From GWF2-38-10 sp964527595 (GTDB lineage Bacteria > Babelota > Babeliae > Babelales > RVW-14): a stretch of DNA of 64,000 bases. The stretch spans positions 35,955-99,954 of the forward strand of contig CAZGPI010000003.1 of the NCBI GenBank assembly GCA_964527595.1, written 5' to 3'. Position 1 is the stretch's first letter. Every line of letters starts with the position of its first letter. A program made the translations under genes and the position numbers. The notes beneath the pieces are model-generated. The model saw nothing but the letters and a program-made list of their open reading frames with translations, was not told where the DNA came from and made no database searches. Shown here piece after piece: positions 35,050-43,413 of this stretch.

Positions 35050-35481
35050 CTATTTTGGTAAAGAAGGGGATGTTTGTTCTTTTGCTTTGCCTTCAAGAAA
35101 TGCGGTTTCTTGCAAGAAGCTATCTATTTGAGAATTTATATCATCGAATTTTTTCGAAAAATCTTCATATGATTTTGACATTTTATTAAGTTGCTCGTTG
35201 GTGTCTTGTGTGATTTTTTTTGAGTTACTGAATAGCGCAAGAACGGCTTTGTTACTCGTTTGAGCAAGATCGGTTTGTGTTTCTGATAGTTCTATTGTGT
35301 CTGGCCATTTAAGTTGTTCCGATTTAACCTCGGGCCCAGCAGGTGCCGTTGAGGGGGCTGGTGGTGGCGCTGATGACTCAAGCGGTGGTGGCGGTGGAAA
35401 ATCTTCTTGCCCATGCAGCGATGTTGAATTATTTATAAGAAAAATACTTAAGATACAAGAACAAAAAATTATTATCTTCAT
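35050..35481 (-). CDS. Small secreted Pro-rich coiled-coil protein
   Basis: 143 residues. A signal peptide (KIIIFCSCILSIFLINNSTS) is followed by a PPPPP-containing segment (28-50), then a helical region (70-130) with heptad-like spacing (QLNKMSKSYEDFSKKFDDIN). A second candidate lipidation Cys sits inside the hydrophobic part but the context is poor. The stop lies seven bases above the next start. It shares the signal / Pro-rich / coiled-coil plan of its two neighbours and is probably co-translated with them. I recognise no family. Confidence 0.6.
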   Translation of the reverse strand: MKIIIFCSCILSIFLINNSTSLHGQEDFPPPPPLESSAPPPAPSTAPAGPEVKSEQLKWPDTIELSETQTDLAQTSNKAVLALFSNSKKITQDTNEQLNKMSKSYEDFSKKFDDINSQIDSFLQETAFLEGKAKEQTSPSLPK

Positions 35482-35533
35482 GCCGACTTCCTTCTTTTTT
35501 ATAAGTGATTCGTCGAAATTATTGTGCCTAAGC

Positions 35534-36898
35534 TTAATTCAGAGGCATGCCGCCAAGTGCATCTGCTGGAAGTGGAATCGTAAGAGGCTGAGGAGCCGTC
35601 GTTGGTGCTGAAGGGATTGCAAGAGGCATAGGTGAACTTGATAGAGGAATTGTATTTTGAGTGGTCGAGGTTGGTATTTGAGGCATTTCTGTGGCCAGCG
35701 GTGTTGATGGGACAATAGGTTGCACTATTTTTATTGGCTGGGTGGTTAATTGCTTTGGCGTTTTAGTTTGAGGTTCAAAACCAAAGAATGATGCTGTAAA
35801 TAAATAGACTTGCGATATTATATTGACGGCATAGGCATATGCTTTTTCATACCAATATGTTGGTTGTTTTTTGATTTTTCTTAAATCAATCAACTCGTCT
35901 TTGGTCGGTATGCTTGCGATGTCTTTTTTGGCCTGTTCGATTTTTTGTAGTTCTCTGAGCTTTAATTGCTCAATGCGTTGTGAACGGTTTTTTACAATAA
36001 AACCTTTATCTTCTAGTGCTTTGATTGATCCTTTAGCTTTATTCATTTGAGTTCTTGCCGTTTCAGCGACCGAATCAAAATCACGCAAAAGATCTTCCTT
36101 GAGATAGGATAGGATGTTTTTTAATTTTTCAAGCGTTGAGCCTTTAAGTTCGTAGTAAATTATTCGAGCCTTTTTGTCGTCAATAATATTCCATAGTTCT
36201 TCGATGCTTCCCGTTGCTTTGTCAAAAAGTTCTTTAGCCTGTGCAATTTGTTCATCAACGCGCTTGATCCGTTCAACAATTGATTTGTCGAGATCATCAA
36301 TCGATTTAAGATCGAGCTTTAGTTGATCAAGGTCTTCTTTTTGTTGTTTTACTTCAATGTTAAGGAGATCGACCTTGAGGAGGTAATCTTTTTCAGAGAC
36401 TTCTTCTTTTTTTACGGTAGAAAGTTCCTCGATTTTTTTCTTTTTCTTTTTTTCAAGGTATCGTTCAAGTTCTTCAAATAGTTCTTGCAGCTTTCCTTGA
36501 TCGAGGCTGACCGTTTTGTAGAAAATATCCAGCTCTTCATCGATTCTATGATATTTTTCGTTGAATATTTTACGCATTCCTTGGATTTCAAGCGCTACGG
36601 TTTGAATTTCGTCAAGAACCTCATTTGATTTAATAAGCCAATCTTTCTTTTTCATCCAATTGCCCTGAACTCCTACCTTCTCTTCTGATGGCGCAGCACC
36701 GCCTGTAAATTGTTCTGGTGCCGCGGTGGGGAATTGGCCAAATTGTTGGTCTTGAGGGATTGGCGGAACTTCGACAACTGGTGCGTTTTGATCAACAGCA
36801 GATGGCATACTTACAATGTAAGATTGGTGCAAAAGAAGAAGGAGTGTGCTTGCTACCGATATCATTTTAACATTGAATAAGAATTGTGACCTTTTCAT
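35534..36898 (-). CDS. Secreted coiled-coil protein with Pro-rich ends
   Basis: About 454 residues. A signal peptide (ISVASTLLLLLHQSYIVS) is followed by a Pro/Gln-rich segment (35-75), a long charged coiled coil (90-330; e.g. KKKKKKIEELSTVKKEEVSE), one hydrophobic helix near 350-370 (AYAVNIISQVYLFTASFFGF) and a Thr/Pro-rich tail of 75 residues ending in ADALGGMPLN. The ATG at 36898 has AAAGGG. It heads the three-gene unit. The plan parallels the 420-residue protein at the end of the unit, suggesting an old duplication. No family is recognised. Confidence 0.65.
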   Translation of the reverse strand: MKRSQFLFNVKMISVASTLLLLLHQSYIVSMPSAVDQNAPVVEVPPIPQDQQFGQFPTAAPEQFTGGAAPSEEKVGVQGNWMKKKDWLIKSNEVLDEIQTVALEIQGMRKIFNEKYHRIDEELDIFYKTVSLDQGKLQELFEELERYLEKKKKKKIEELSTVKKEEVSEKDYLLKVDLLNIEVKQQKEDLDQLKLDLKSIDDLDKSIVERIKRVDEQIAQAKELFDKATGSIEELWNIIDDKKARIIYYELKGSTLEKLKNILSYLKEDLLRDFDSVAETARTQMNKAKGSIKALEDKGFIVKNRSQRIEQLKLRELQKIEQAKKDIASIPTKDELIDLRKIKKQPTYWYEKAYAYAVNIISQVYLFTASFFGFEPQTKTPKQLTTQPIKIVQPIVPSTPLATEMPQIPTSTTQNTIPLSSSPMPLAIPSAPTTAPQPLTIPLPADALGGMPLN

Positions 36899-36953
36899 AT
36901 GCACCCTTTGTCAACCAAGTTTTACTTCATTACTACCCAGCTTTTTTCTGATG

Positions 36954-37415
36954 CTATAGTGTTTTTGCTAAATCCTTAAGCTCGCCAAAAAGACTTGTTA
37001 CCAAATCTTCAGCTTCAGAAGAAGTATAACTCCACTGAACGCCTTGGTCTACTCGTGACAAAATTGAGCGGTCGCATTTAATATCAATGATGTCTATGCG
37101 TACGATGTTCATGAGCGGATGTACCGATGATGGTGCTCTAACCACGCCGGCGCGGCCGAGGATGCTGTATGCAACGTTACCTTCTCCAAGAATGCAGATC
37201 ATTACTTTTTTTTGCCAAACCATGTTGAGGTATCCGGTATGTTCTTTGTGGATACTTAAAAGCAAGCTTTCTTGTCCTTTAGGGTAAATACAAGAAACGG
37301 GAGTTGTGTTTGGAATGCCTTTTTCTGAAAATGTTGCAAGAATTGCAATGGATCGTTCTTTTTTCAACAGTTCAATCAGATCGTCGGGTAATTTTACCCC
37401 TATGTGTTTTGCCAT
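36954..37415 (-). CDS. Pyridoxamine 5'-phosphate oxidase-like flavin protein
   Basis: 153 residues forming a split-barrel FMN-binding domain: LKKERSIAILATFSEKGIPNTTPVS (strands one and two), LLLSIHKEHTGYLNMVWQKKVMICIL, and a closing charged helix. Such small members are oxidoreductases or heme/flavin-binding proteins, not usually true vitamin B6 enzymes. It is cytoplasmic. AGAGGGG precedes the ATG. It lies 55 bases above the Pro-rich protein unit and could be co-transcribed with it. Confidence 0.75.
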   Translation of the reverse strand: MAKHIGVKLPDDLIELLKKERSIAILATFSEKGIPNTTPVSCIYPKGQESLLLSIHKEHTGYLNMVWQKKVMICILGEGNVAYSILGRAGVVRAPSSVHPLMNIVRIDIIDIKCDRSILSRVDQGVQWSYTSSEAEDLVTSLFGELKDLAKTL

Positions 37416-37534
37416 AACCCCTCTAACTTTAAAAAAACTAAATTATATTTATTAAGATTACATTTGGTGCAAAATCTACGGTGTTTCATTGACACGTTAC
37501 CAAAATATTTATCAGGTGCTGCGTAAAAAAACAA

Positions 37535-38698
37535 CTACAACAACTTTAATATTACCTCATTTTCCAAAACCATACCTTTAATCGTTAATTTAATCACCCC
37601 TTCATGTTCTTCTAGAAAAGCTTGTTCTTTAAGCATCGCTAAATTATGGTAAAATTGTTTTTGTTGTTCATCCTTTAGCAAGTATACCACATCATGCAAG
37701 TTTACCCCTTTGCGCTGCCGGAGGCCAAGCATCAGTATTTCCATCGCAGCCTGATCGCTTGTTGGCGTCTCAGCCGATATAAACGCATTTTTATCGTCCG
37801 ATGTTGCCATTGTGAGGTATTTTCCAAGGTTTTTCTCGTTCGAAAATCTATTTATTCCATCAAAAGATGCTGAAGCTATACCGAATCCTCTGTATGGCAG
37901 GCGATTCCAGTAGGTTTTATTATGCGCAGACTCAAACCCTTGGCGAGAAAAATTTGAAATTTCATATTGAAAAAATCCTTTATTTGCCAGGAAATCGACA
38001 CTTTTTTCATAATTCGCGATAAAACGCTCTTCGGGCCAAGTTGATAATTCTCCTTGATCTAACCTAAAAAAAAGTGGCGTTTTTTCATGAACCGTGAGGA
38101 AATAGAGTGAAACATGAGTAATTGGCCATGAGGATACTTCCGCTAATGTTTCAAACCAACAAGAATCTGAAACATCTGGAAGGCCAAGAATAAGATCGAC
38201 CGAAATATTTGAAAAAAAACGAGGAGCATATTTTATGGCGCGCTGGGCATCCGCAACTCTTTGGCGCCGATTTAACTTGAATAGTACGTCATTATTGAGT
38301 ATTTGAACGCCGATACTGAGCCGATTAATACCGAGCGATTTCCAGAGCGCTAAATTTTCTTCATTTATATCTGCCGGATTTGTTTCGATGGTAATTTCTG
38401 CTTGCGGGGTAATGGTAAAGTAGTCGCGCAAAAGGGTGAAGAGTGACTGCAATAAATGGCTAGGATAAAGGCTTGGCGTTCCGCCCCCAAGGAAAATTGT
38501 TTCTATGGTATGCGGTGAATTTTGTGGGCGTTCATGAGCAAATGCAGTAATTTCATTACAAAGTGCTTTGTGATAAAGATCATAAAAATGTTCATGTTGT
38601 TCGAATGAGATGAAATCACAAAAGTGGCATTTGTTGGCGCAAAACGGCCAATGGATATAGAGAGACTTTGTTTGTTGGTTGAACGAATATTTGATCAT
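37535..38698 (-). CDS. hemW: Radical SAM protein HemW
   Basis: 387 residues. The iron-sulfur motif is C20-x3-C24-x2-C27 in IHWPFCANKCHFCDF, followed by IFLGGGTPSLYP, ETNPADINEENL, RLSIGVQILNND and the C-terminal HemW domain with ISNFSRQGFESAHNKTYW. HemW, formerly called HemN-like, binds heme and acts as a heme chaperone; it is not the oxygen-independent coproporphyrinogen oxidase, which has an extra Cys before the motif. The start overlaps the previous stop by ATGA, showing coupling to the DUF4381 gene. Confidence 0.9.
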   Translation of the reverse strand: MIKYSFNQQTKSLYIHWPFCANKCHFCDFISFEQHEHFYDLYHKALCNEITAFAHERPQNSPHTIETIFLGGGTPSLYPSHLLQSLFTLLRDYFTITPQAEITIETNPADINEENLALWKSLGINRLSIGVQILNNDVLFKLNRRQRVADAQRAIKYAPRFFSNISVDLILGLPDVSDSCWFETLAEVSSWPITHVSLYFLTVHEKTPLFFRLDQGELSTWPEERFIANYEKSVDFLANKGFFQYEISNFSRQGFESAHNKTYWNRLPYRGFGIASASFDGINRFSNEKNLGKYLTMATSDDKNAFISAETPTSDQAAMEILMLGLRQRKGVNLHDVVYLLKDEQQKQFYHNLAMLKEQAFLEEHEGVIKLTIKGMVLENEVILKLL

Positions 38699-39201
38699 AA
38701 TTTTTTCTTATAATCGGATGGTTTAGTTTTTTCTACAATTTCAAGTGCTTTGGCTTTGTCTTCAAAAGCTTGAGATTTTAACGCATCTTCGTTGGCAAAC
38801 TTAATCCAAACAGCGCCGGTAAATATTTTTTTTAGGCATTCAAGTTGTTGATGGTCAAAATTTTGTTCTTGTAAAAGCAGAATGAGTTCTTCATCGGTCT
38901 TATCTTCGGTTTGCCAAAAATAGCGAACGTGAAAATAATGCTTGAGGATCGATGTTAGAGAGAAGTAGAACCTTTTAAAATCAGCTTTGTTTTTACATAC
39001 ATCGCAAGAAAGTTTTTTGAGTTGTTCTTCAGCAATTTCCCATGGAAGTGGCTGGCGTTTTTTTTTGGTGATGATAAAAAACACGATAAGCCCGATAATA
39101 ACAATAACTCCGCCGATTAATGCTATTTTTGCCCAGGTGTGTGTCCACCATGCTGGATAGAAGTAGTCATAGATTTCATAGAATTCTTGTGGTGTTTGCA
39201 T
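38695..39201 (-). CDS. DUF4381-like single-pass membrane protein
   Basis: 168 residues. One membrane helix (AKIALIGGVIVIIGLIVFFI, near 25-45) is followed by a KKKR stop-transfer signal and a cytoplasmic helical domain (KADFKRFYFSLTSILKHYFH...DKTDEELI). Size and position fit DUF4381, a partner of DUF58 and VWA proteins in aerotolerance (Bat-like) operons. It lies downstream of the DUF58 gene with a palindromic repeat inserted between them, and overlaps hemW by four bases. Confidence 0.7.
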   Translation of the reverse strand: MQTPQEFYEIYDYFYPAWWTHTWAKIALIGGVIVIIGLIVFFIITKKKRQPLPWEIAEEQLKKLSCDVCKNKADFKRFYFSLTSILKHYFHVRYFWQTEDKTDEELILLLQEQNFDHQQLECLKKIFTGAVWIKFANEDALKSQAFEDKAKALEIVEKTKPSDYKKKL

Positions 39202-39218
39202 AATTTATAATTCCGTTC

Positions 39219-39296
39219 AGGGGGTTTTTCAAGGGGGAACGCCTTGGCTCTATAAAATGCTTTATTAATGCAGGCCGTTCCCTCCTGCACCTCCCC
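39219..39296 (+). repeat. RPE-like palindromic element, full copy C (intergenic)
   Basis: Left palindrome CAAGGGGGAACGCCTTGG, a 30-base AT-rich centre, then GCAGGCCGTTCCCTCCTGC and CACCTCCCC. It is the best full copy outside a gene and fills the space between the DUF58 and DUF4381 genes. Confidence 0.85.
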
Positions 39297-39311
39297 GGAG
39301 AGGCCGTTCAT

Positions 39312-40187
39312 TTAAATTTGCCGTCTAATTCTTTGATGGAGAAATGAAACAAGTTTGTTGATAAATGGTTGGCCGATAGTTATATCAAGAAGATCGATTT
39401 TATATTTATCAAACAATTGCTTTTGCTCAAGTAATCTTGTTTGTAAAAACAGGTTTCGGTGTTTTTGTTTGCTCGTGTCAATAACATATCGTGCGCCCGA
39501 TTCTGGATCTTCAACTTCAAGTAATCCAATATCAGGAAATGTGTGTTCACGTTGGTCAAGGACTCTGACCCCAACGAAATCGTATTTGCAACTAGCCACC
39601 CTAAGAATACTATCATAAGTATCTGTTGTATCGATCCAATCGGAAAGCATGAAAACAATAGCACTTCGTTTTTTTAGATTAATTAAAAACTTTAGCGTTT
39701 GCGCAATAGATGTTTTTTTTCCGGTTGGGCTCATCGTAAAAATTGCTTCAAGTATTCGGCCGACATGGCTTGGTCCACGGCCTGGTGCTATCCATTTTTC
39801 AATGCGGTCGGAGAAAAAAAGAGCTCCAACCTTATCCTTGTTATTTCCGGCAACGAGCGCTAATGTGCCAGAAAGCTGTGCAATAATATCTTGGCGAAGT
39901 TCCGATTGAGATGAATAGAGTGATGATGCAGAAACGTCGATTGCTAGAATAATAGTTCGTTCGCGCTCTTCAATAAACTGCTTAACCATTATTTTATTAC
40001 TTTTGGCTGAGCTGTTCCAGTCAATTCTGCGTACGTCATCGCCAAATTGATATTCTCGAATTTGGTCAAACTCGAGGCCCGAACCTTTGAAGGCCGATGT
40101 GTAATCGCCCATCAAGGTATTTTGCATTAGGCGCTTGGTGTGTATTTTAATGTTTTTTATTTTGCTACGGATATTTTCATTAATCAT
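39312..40187 (-). CDS. DUF58 / VWA-like protein
   Basis: 291 residues. The DUF58 signature runs GSGLEFDQIREYQFGDDVRR, IDWNSSAKSN (near 35-60), followed by a VWA-like domain with IILAIDVSASSLYS (MIDAS-type DxSxS near 90) and DWIDTTD. These proteins work with a MoxR AAA+ ATPase and membrane partners, for example the DUF4381 protein encoded next. No MoxR gene is adjacent; serS lies upstream instead. AAAGGAG precedes the ATG. The stop codon is immediately followed by the repeat-derived region. Confidence 0.85.
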   Translation of the reverse strand: MINENIRSKIKNIKIHTKRLMQNTLMGDYTSAFKGSGLEFDQIREYQFGDDVRRIDWNSSAKSNKIMVKQFIEERERTIILAIDVSASSLYSSQSELRQDIIAQLSGTLALVAGNNKDKVGALFFSDRIEKWIAPGRGPSHVGRILEAIFTMSPTGKKTSIAQTLKFLINLKKRSAIVFMLSDWIDTTDTYDSILRVASCKYDFVGVRVLDQREHTFPDIGLLEVEDPESGARYVIDTSKQKHRNLFLQTRLLEQKQLFDKYKIDLLDITIGQPFINKLVSFLHQRIRRQI

Positions 40188-40262
40188 TACGGGCTCCTTT
40201 GCCAGCTTTCTAATATGAGAATGCTTTTAGGGAGGGGTGGGCCTGTCCGCCATGGATTGTTT

Positions 40263-41504
40263 TCACCAAAGATCGTCCATTTCCTTTTGCAATACCTCAG
40301 GCAAAATAATCGCCCCATCAGCTTGTTGATACGTTTCCATAAGCGCAACCATAAGCCTTGGTAATGCGAGTGAAGATGCATTAAGTGTATGTGCAAGAGT
40401 TGGTTTTTCATCATTGTTGGTGCGATAGCGAATTTGTGCACGGCGTGCCTGAAAGTCGGTGCAGTTGCTACATGACGAAACTTCGTAATATTGTTGTTGG
40501 CCGGGCAACCATGTTTCAATATCATATGTTCTTGATGAAGGGAATGAGCAATCTTGTGTTGCCAAAAGACTAACGCGGTAATGAAGGCCAAGCATTTGGA
40601 GTATGTTTTCGCCACAGCTAACCATCATTTCAAGTTCGGGATTTGATTTTTCTGGCTCACAAATTGAGTAGAGTTCGCATTTCTCAAATTGATGAATTCG
40701 AATAAGCCCGCGTTCATGCGCGCCATACGTACCGGCTTCGCTTCTAAAGCAACTTGTCCATGATGTCATACGCAGAGGGAGTTGGTTTGTATGTAGAATT
40801 TTATTTGCATATATGTTGGTCAAGCTTACTTCTGCTGTTGGGATAAGGCATAGTCCTTGAGCTGGAACTTCATAATAATCGCCACGAAATTTTGGTAAAT
40901 TTCCGGAATTATAAAGAGCTTTTTCGGTAACTAAATACGGTGGAATAATTGGCTCAAAGCCATACTTAACATTATTTTTAAGCATAAGGCGCGTGAGTGC
41001 GTAAATAACTTTTACCCCTGTTCCTCGATAGAGTGCAAATTGGGCACCAGACATTGATGCGGCTGTTTGAAAATCAAACCATCCCGCTTGTTCGTTAAGT
41101 TCAACGTGATTTTTTGGTGTAAATGAAAAGTCTTTTTTGCTACCAAAGGCTTTAACCGGCTTATTTGCTTCTTTGTTACCAAGCGGAAGATCATCTTGAG
41201 GAAGGTTTGGGCACGAAAGCCAAAGGTCGTTATGTGCCTTTTCGTTTTCTTCGAGCGCTGTTTCTAGGGCTTTGATTTTTTTGCCTAATTCAATACTTTT
41301 TTCGCGCAATTCAGGCGTAATTCCTTTTGCTCCTTGAGCGGCAAGTTCATTTTTTTCTTTGCGCAGTTGTTCGATGGTTGATTTAGTTGATTTTACTTCA
41401 AGATCAAGGGTGATCAGTTGATCGACATTGAAGGTTGGTTCTTTGCGCAAAATAAGGTCTTTAACGCGCGTTGTTTCTTCACGAAGGCGATTTAAGTCTA
41501 TCAT
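40263..41504 (-). CDS. serS: Seryl-tRNA synthetase
   Basis: About 413 residues. The N-terminal tRNA-binding coiled coil (residues 25-105, KSTKSTIEQLRKEKNELAAQ) is followed by the class II core: AGTYGAHERGLIRIHQFEKC (motif 2), the Ser-binding region, EVSSCSNCTDFQARRAQIRY, and motif 3 ASSLALPRLMVALMET. The ATG at 41504 has GGGGA; the frame extends five residues upstream. Transcription continues toward the DUF58 gene after a 75-base gap that contains a GC-rich block. Confidence 0.97.
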   Translation of the reverse strand: MIDLNRLREETTRVKDLILRKEPTFNVDQLITLDLEVKSTKSTIEQLRKEKNELAAQGAKGITPELREKSIELGKKIKALETALEENEKAHNDLWLSCPNLPQDDLPLGNKEANKPVKAFGSKKDFSFTPKNHVELNEQAGWFDFQTAASMSGAQFALYRGTGVKVIYALTRLMLKNNVKYGFEPIIPPYLVTEKALYNSGNLPKFRGDYYEVPAQGLCLIPTAEVSLTNIYANKILHTNQLPLRMTSWTSCFRSEAGTYGAHERGLIRIHQFEKCELYSICEPEKSNPELEMMVSCGENILQMLGLHYRVSLLATQDCSFPSSRTYDIETWLPGQQQYYEVSSCSNCTDFQARRAQIRYRTNNDEKPTLAHTLNASSLALPRLMVALMETYQQADGAIILPEVLQKEMDDLW

Positions 41505-41545
41505 GAGCGGTCCCCGCAACTTAAGATATTAGATTTATTTTTAGG

Positions 41546-42646
41546 TTATGAGACTGTTTCAATTTTAGCTACAATTACGTTGGTAGCTCGGCATAGTGGG
41601 CAGGTCTTTTTGTTCTCGAGCCAGGCGCGAATACAGTCGTTGTGAAATGTGTGGCCGCAACTTAATTGCCCAACGCGATCGCTACGTTTGTAATTGTCTA
41701 AACAGATTGAACATGGTTCATATTTGTAGTTAATTTTGTCGATTATTGGTTGCAATATTTCGCGGGCTGCGGTTTCAATTTCGTTAGTCCAAACATAGTT
41801 GCGCCAATGAGTTGCCATAATGTTGTTCATGCGCGAAATTATTTTTTGTATAGCATCGCTGTAGTCAGAAACAACACGGGCTGGAATATTATCTGGGTCA
41901 ATGCCTTTTGTTCGTAATAATGCATAAACCGCATCAAGCACTTTTTGATCAAGTTGATAGCGTTGTATTTGTGCAGGGGCAAGTGAGGCCGAGGTGTTGA
42001 TTGATCGCGTTCCAAATAGCGATGCAAGCCAGTTCCATCCATTGTTATCCGCGGTGCTGAAATTTGTGCTTTGCGTATCTTTTACCTGTTCAATAAAGTT
42101 ACGCATTTCATCGTGGACAATCTTATCAACTTCTGTTTTACGAACATAATCGCGACGGTCGGCGAACATGTTGCTACGTAATTTATTGGTTATATACGAT
42201 CCTTTGCGATGGTATTCGCTGACCATATGCGAAGGAATAATATCAGGACTGAGACCATGCTTAACCAATTCTTGCTGTATTACTTCGGTAACGTTTGAAT
42301 CAAGGTCATATGATTTGACAATTGAATTCATGGTGACAACAAACCGTTGCATCTCTTTTTTTACTTCATTATTAAGTGCTTCAGAGTCTATGTAGGATTG
42401 TCCTTGATAGCCGATGTTTTGTTGCGCTGCAATTACAATGATTGCTAGGTGATCGTTATACTCGGGTAAAAGGTTTGCGGGAATAGAATATTTATTGATG
42501 CCATGTTGCCTCATGTATTGTTCAGCCATATCTTCTGTGCGTTGGCGGATATTATTTTGGTGAATCATGGAGCCATTTAGGCCTGAATGAAAAATAAAAC
42601 ATGCGCTCAAAAGGACAAGATATAAAGGTTGTTTTACAAAAAACAT
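41546..42646 (-). CDS. Secreted RING-H2 finger protein (candidate E3 ubiquitin ligase)
   Basis: 366 residues. A signal peptide (LYLVLLSACFIFHSGLNGS) is followed by three related units of about 75 residues (36-110, 116-190, 232-306), each with G-(I/L)-x4-IP-x6-Y and then a helix after (S/R)-x-Y-(I/V). The C-terminus is a complete RING-H2 finger: C312, C315, C330, H332, H335, C338, C349, C352. Eukaryotic RING-H2 proteins recruit E2 enzymes and ubiquitinate targets; bacteria have no ubiquitin of their own, so action in a host is inferred. AAGGAG precedes the ATG. It is next to a tyrosine-phosphatase lipoprotein. Confidence 0.85.
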   Translation of the reverse strand: MFFVKQPLYLVLLSACFIFHSGLNGSMIHQNNIRQRTEDMAEQYMRQHGINKYSIPANLLPEYNDHLAIIVIAAQQNIGYQGQSYIDSEALNNEVKKEMQRFVVTMNSIVKSYDLDSNVTEVIQQELVKHGLSPDIIPSHMVSEYHRKGSYITNKLRSNMFADRRDYVRKTEVDKIVHDEMRNFIEQVKDTQSTNFSTADNNGWNWLASLFGTRSINTSASLAPAQIQRYQLDQKVLDAVYALLRTKGIDPDNIPARVVSDYSDAIQKIISRMNNIMATHWRNYVWTNEIETAAREILQPIIDKINYKYEPCSICLDNYKRSDRVGQLSCGHTFHNDCIRAWLENKKTCPLCRATNVIVAKIETVS

Positions 42647-42754
42647 AACCGCTCCTTTTTGCTATGAAAATGATACCAATAATCGGCTACATTTTTGCAC
42701 TAATCTAGCACTAAGTCAAATAAATGCAAAATTCGGTAGGGTTTTGAAAATTAA

Positions 42755-43390
42755 TTAAAAAGCGTCATAGCTTTTTGGATTGTAATCGTTGATTAACCAT
42801 TGGCGACCCTTCCAGCGCTTGATAAAAAAACGTTTTGCCGGGCAAACTGGTTGCATATGACCATAACGTAAAGAAAGTTGCTTAAGAGCTATTTTTAGAT
42901 CTTTTTTTTGTTGCTCAAGAACCCAGAGTGCGGCCGCTTCACCGGTACGGTCGGCGCCGCTATAACAGTGTATAAGTATAGGGCGTGGTGCGCTTTGGTA
43001 GATTTGTAAAAGACTAAGGAGGTTGTTTTTGTCCGGTAGGTGAGCGGCGCTCATCGGAATATTGTAAAGCATTACCCCTAGTCGTTCGGAAAGTTTTTTT
43101 TCTTTTTGCCACCACCGCTTATTTTCATTGCAGCCACGAAGGTTAATGATGGTTTTGATGTCATATTTTTTGATCATTGATTCAAGAAAATGAGGTGAAA
43201 GCTGCGCCGAACGATACAAAACCCCTGGCTGAACCGTGTGGAAATTGTTAAGCGCTTTTTCAAGGCTCGTGATATGAATTGGCTTTGGTGTGGTCAAGGT
43301 GCGCCGTGTATTATGGTTACGTGCGCAACCAGCTAATGAAAAAAAAATGATTGCGCAAATATATGGATACACGTGTTTAATTTTGAACAC
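42755..43390 (-). CDS. Tyrosine/dual-specificity phosphatase lipoprotein
   Basis: 211 residues. The N-terminus has a lipobox, SLAGC, with Cys22 as the lipidation site. The catalytic loop HCYSGADRTG gives Cys142 and Arg148 of the HCx5R signature, preceded by IINLRG and a PMSAAHLPD loop that may supply the general acid. The layout resembles atypical DSPs of the Siw14/PFA-DSP type rather than low-molecular-weight phosphatases. As an exported lipoprotein it would meet host or envelope phosphates. It starts at GTG; AAGG lies about ten bases upstream. Confidence 0.82.
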   Translation of the reverse strand: MFKIKHVYPYICAIIFFSLAGCARNHNTRRTLTTPKPIHITSLEKALNNFHTVQPGVLYRSAQLSPHFLESMIKKYDIKTIINLRGCNENKRWWQKEKKLSERLGVMLYNIPMSAAHLPDKNNLLSLLQIYQSAPRPILIHCYSGADRTGEAAALWVLEQQKKDLKIALKQLSLRYGHMQPVCPAKRFFIKRWKGRQWLINDYNPKSYDAF

Positions 43391-43413
43391 GAGGGAAACC
43401 TTTTTTGTTTTCC

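Noticed and set aside
37535..38698. Oxygen-independent coproporphyrinogen III oxidase (HemN)
   Set aside because: The iron-sulfur motif is the three-Cys HemW type without the extra Cys of true HemN, and the protein is shorter than HemN.
39123..39311. A 62-codon minus-strand frame starting right after the DUF58 stop
   Set aside because: It is composed of the palindromic element and then overlaps the start of the DUF4381 gene in another frame; no ribosome site of its own.
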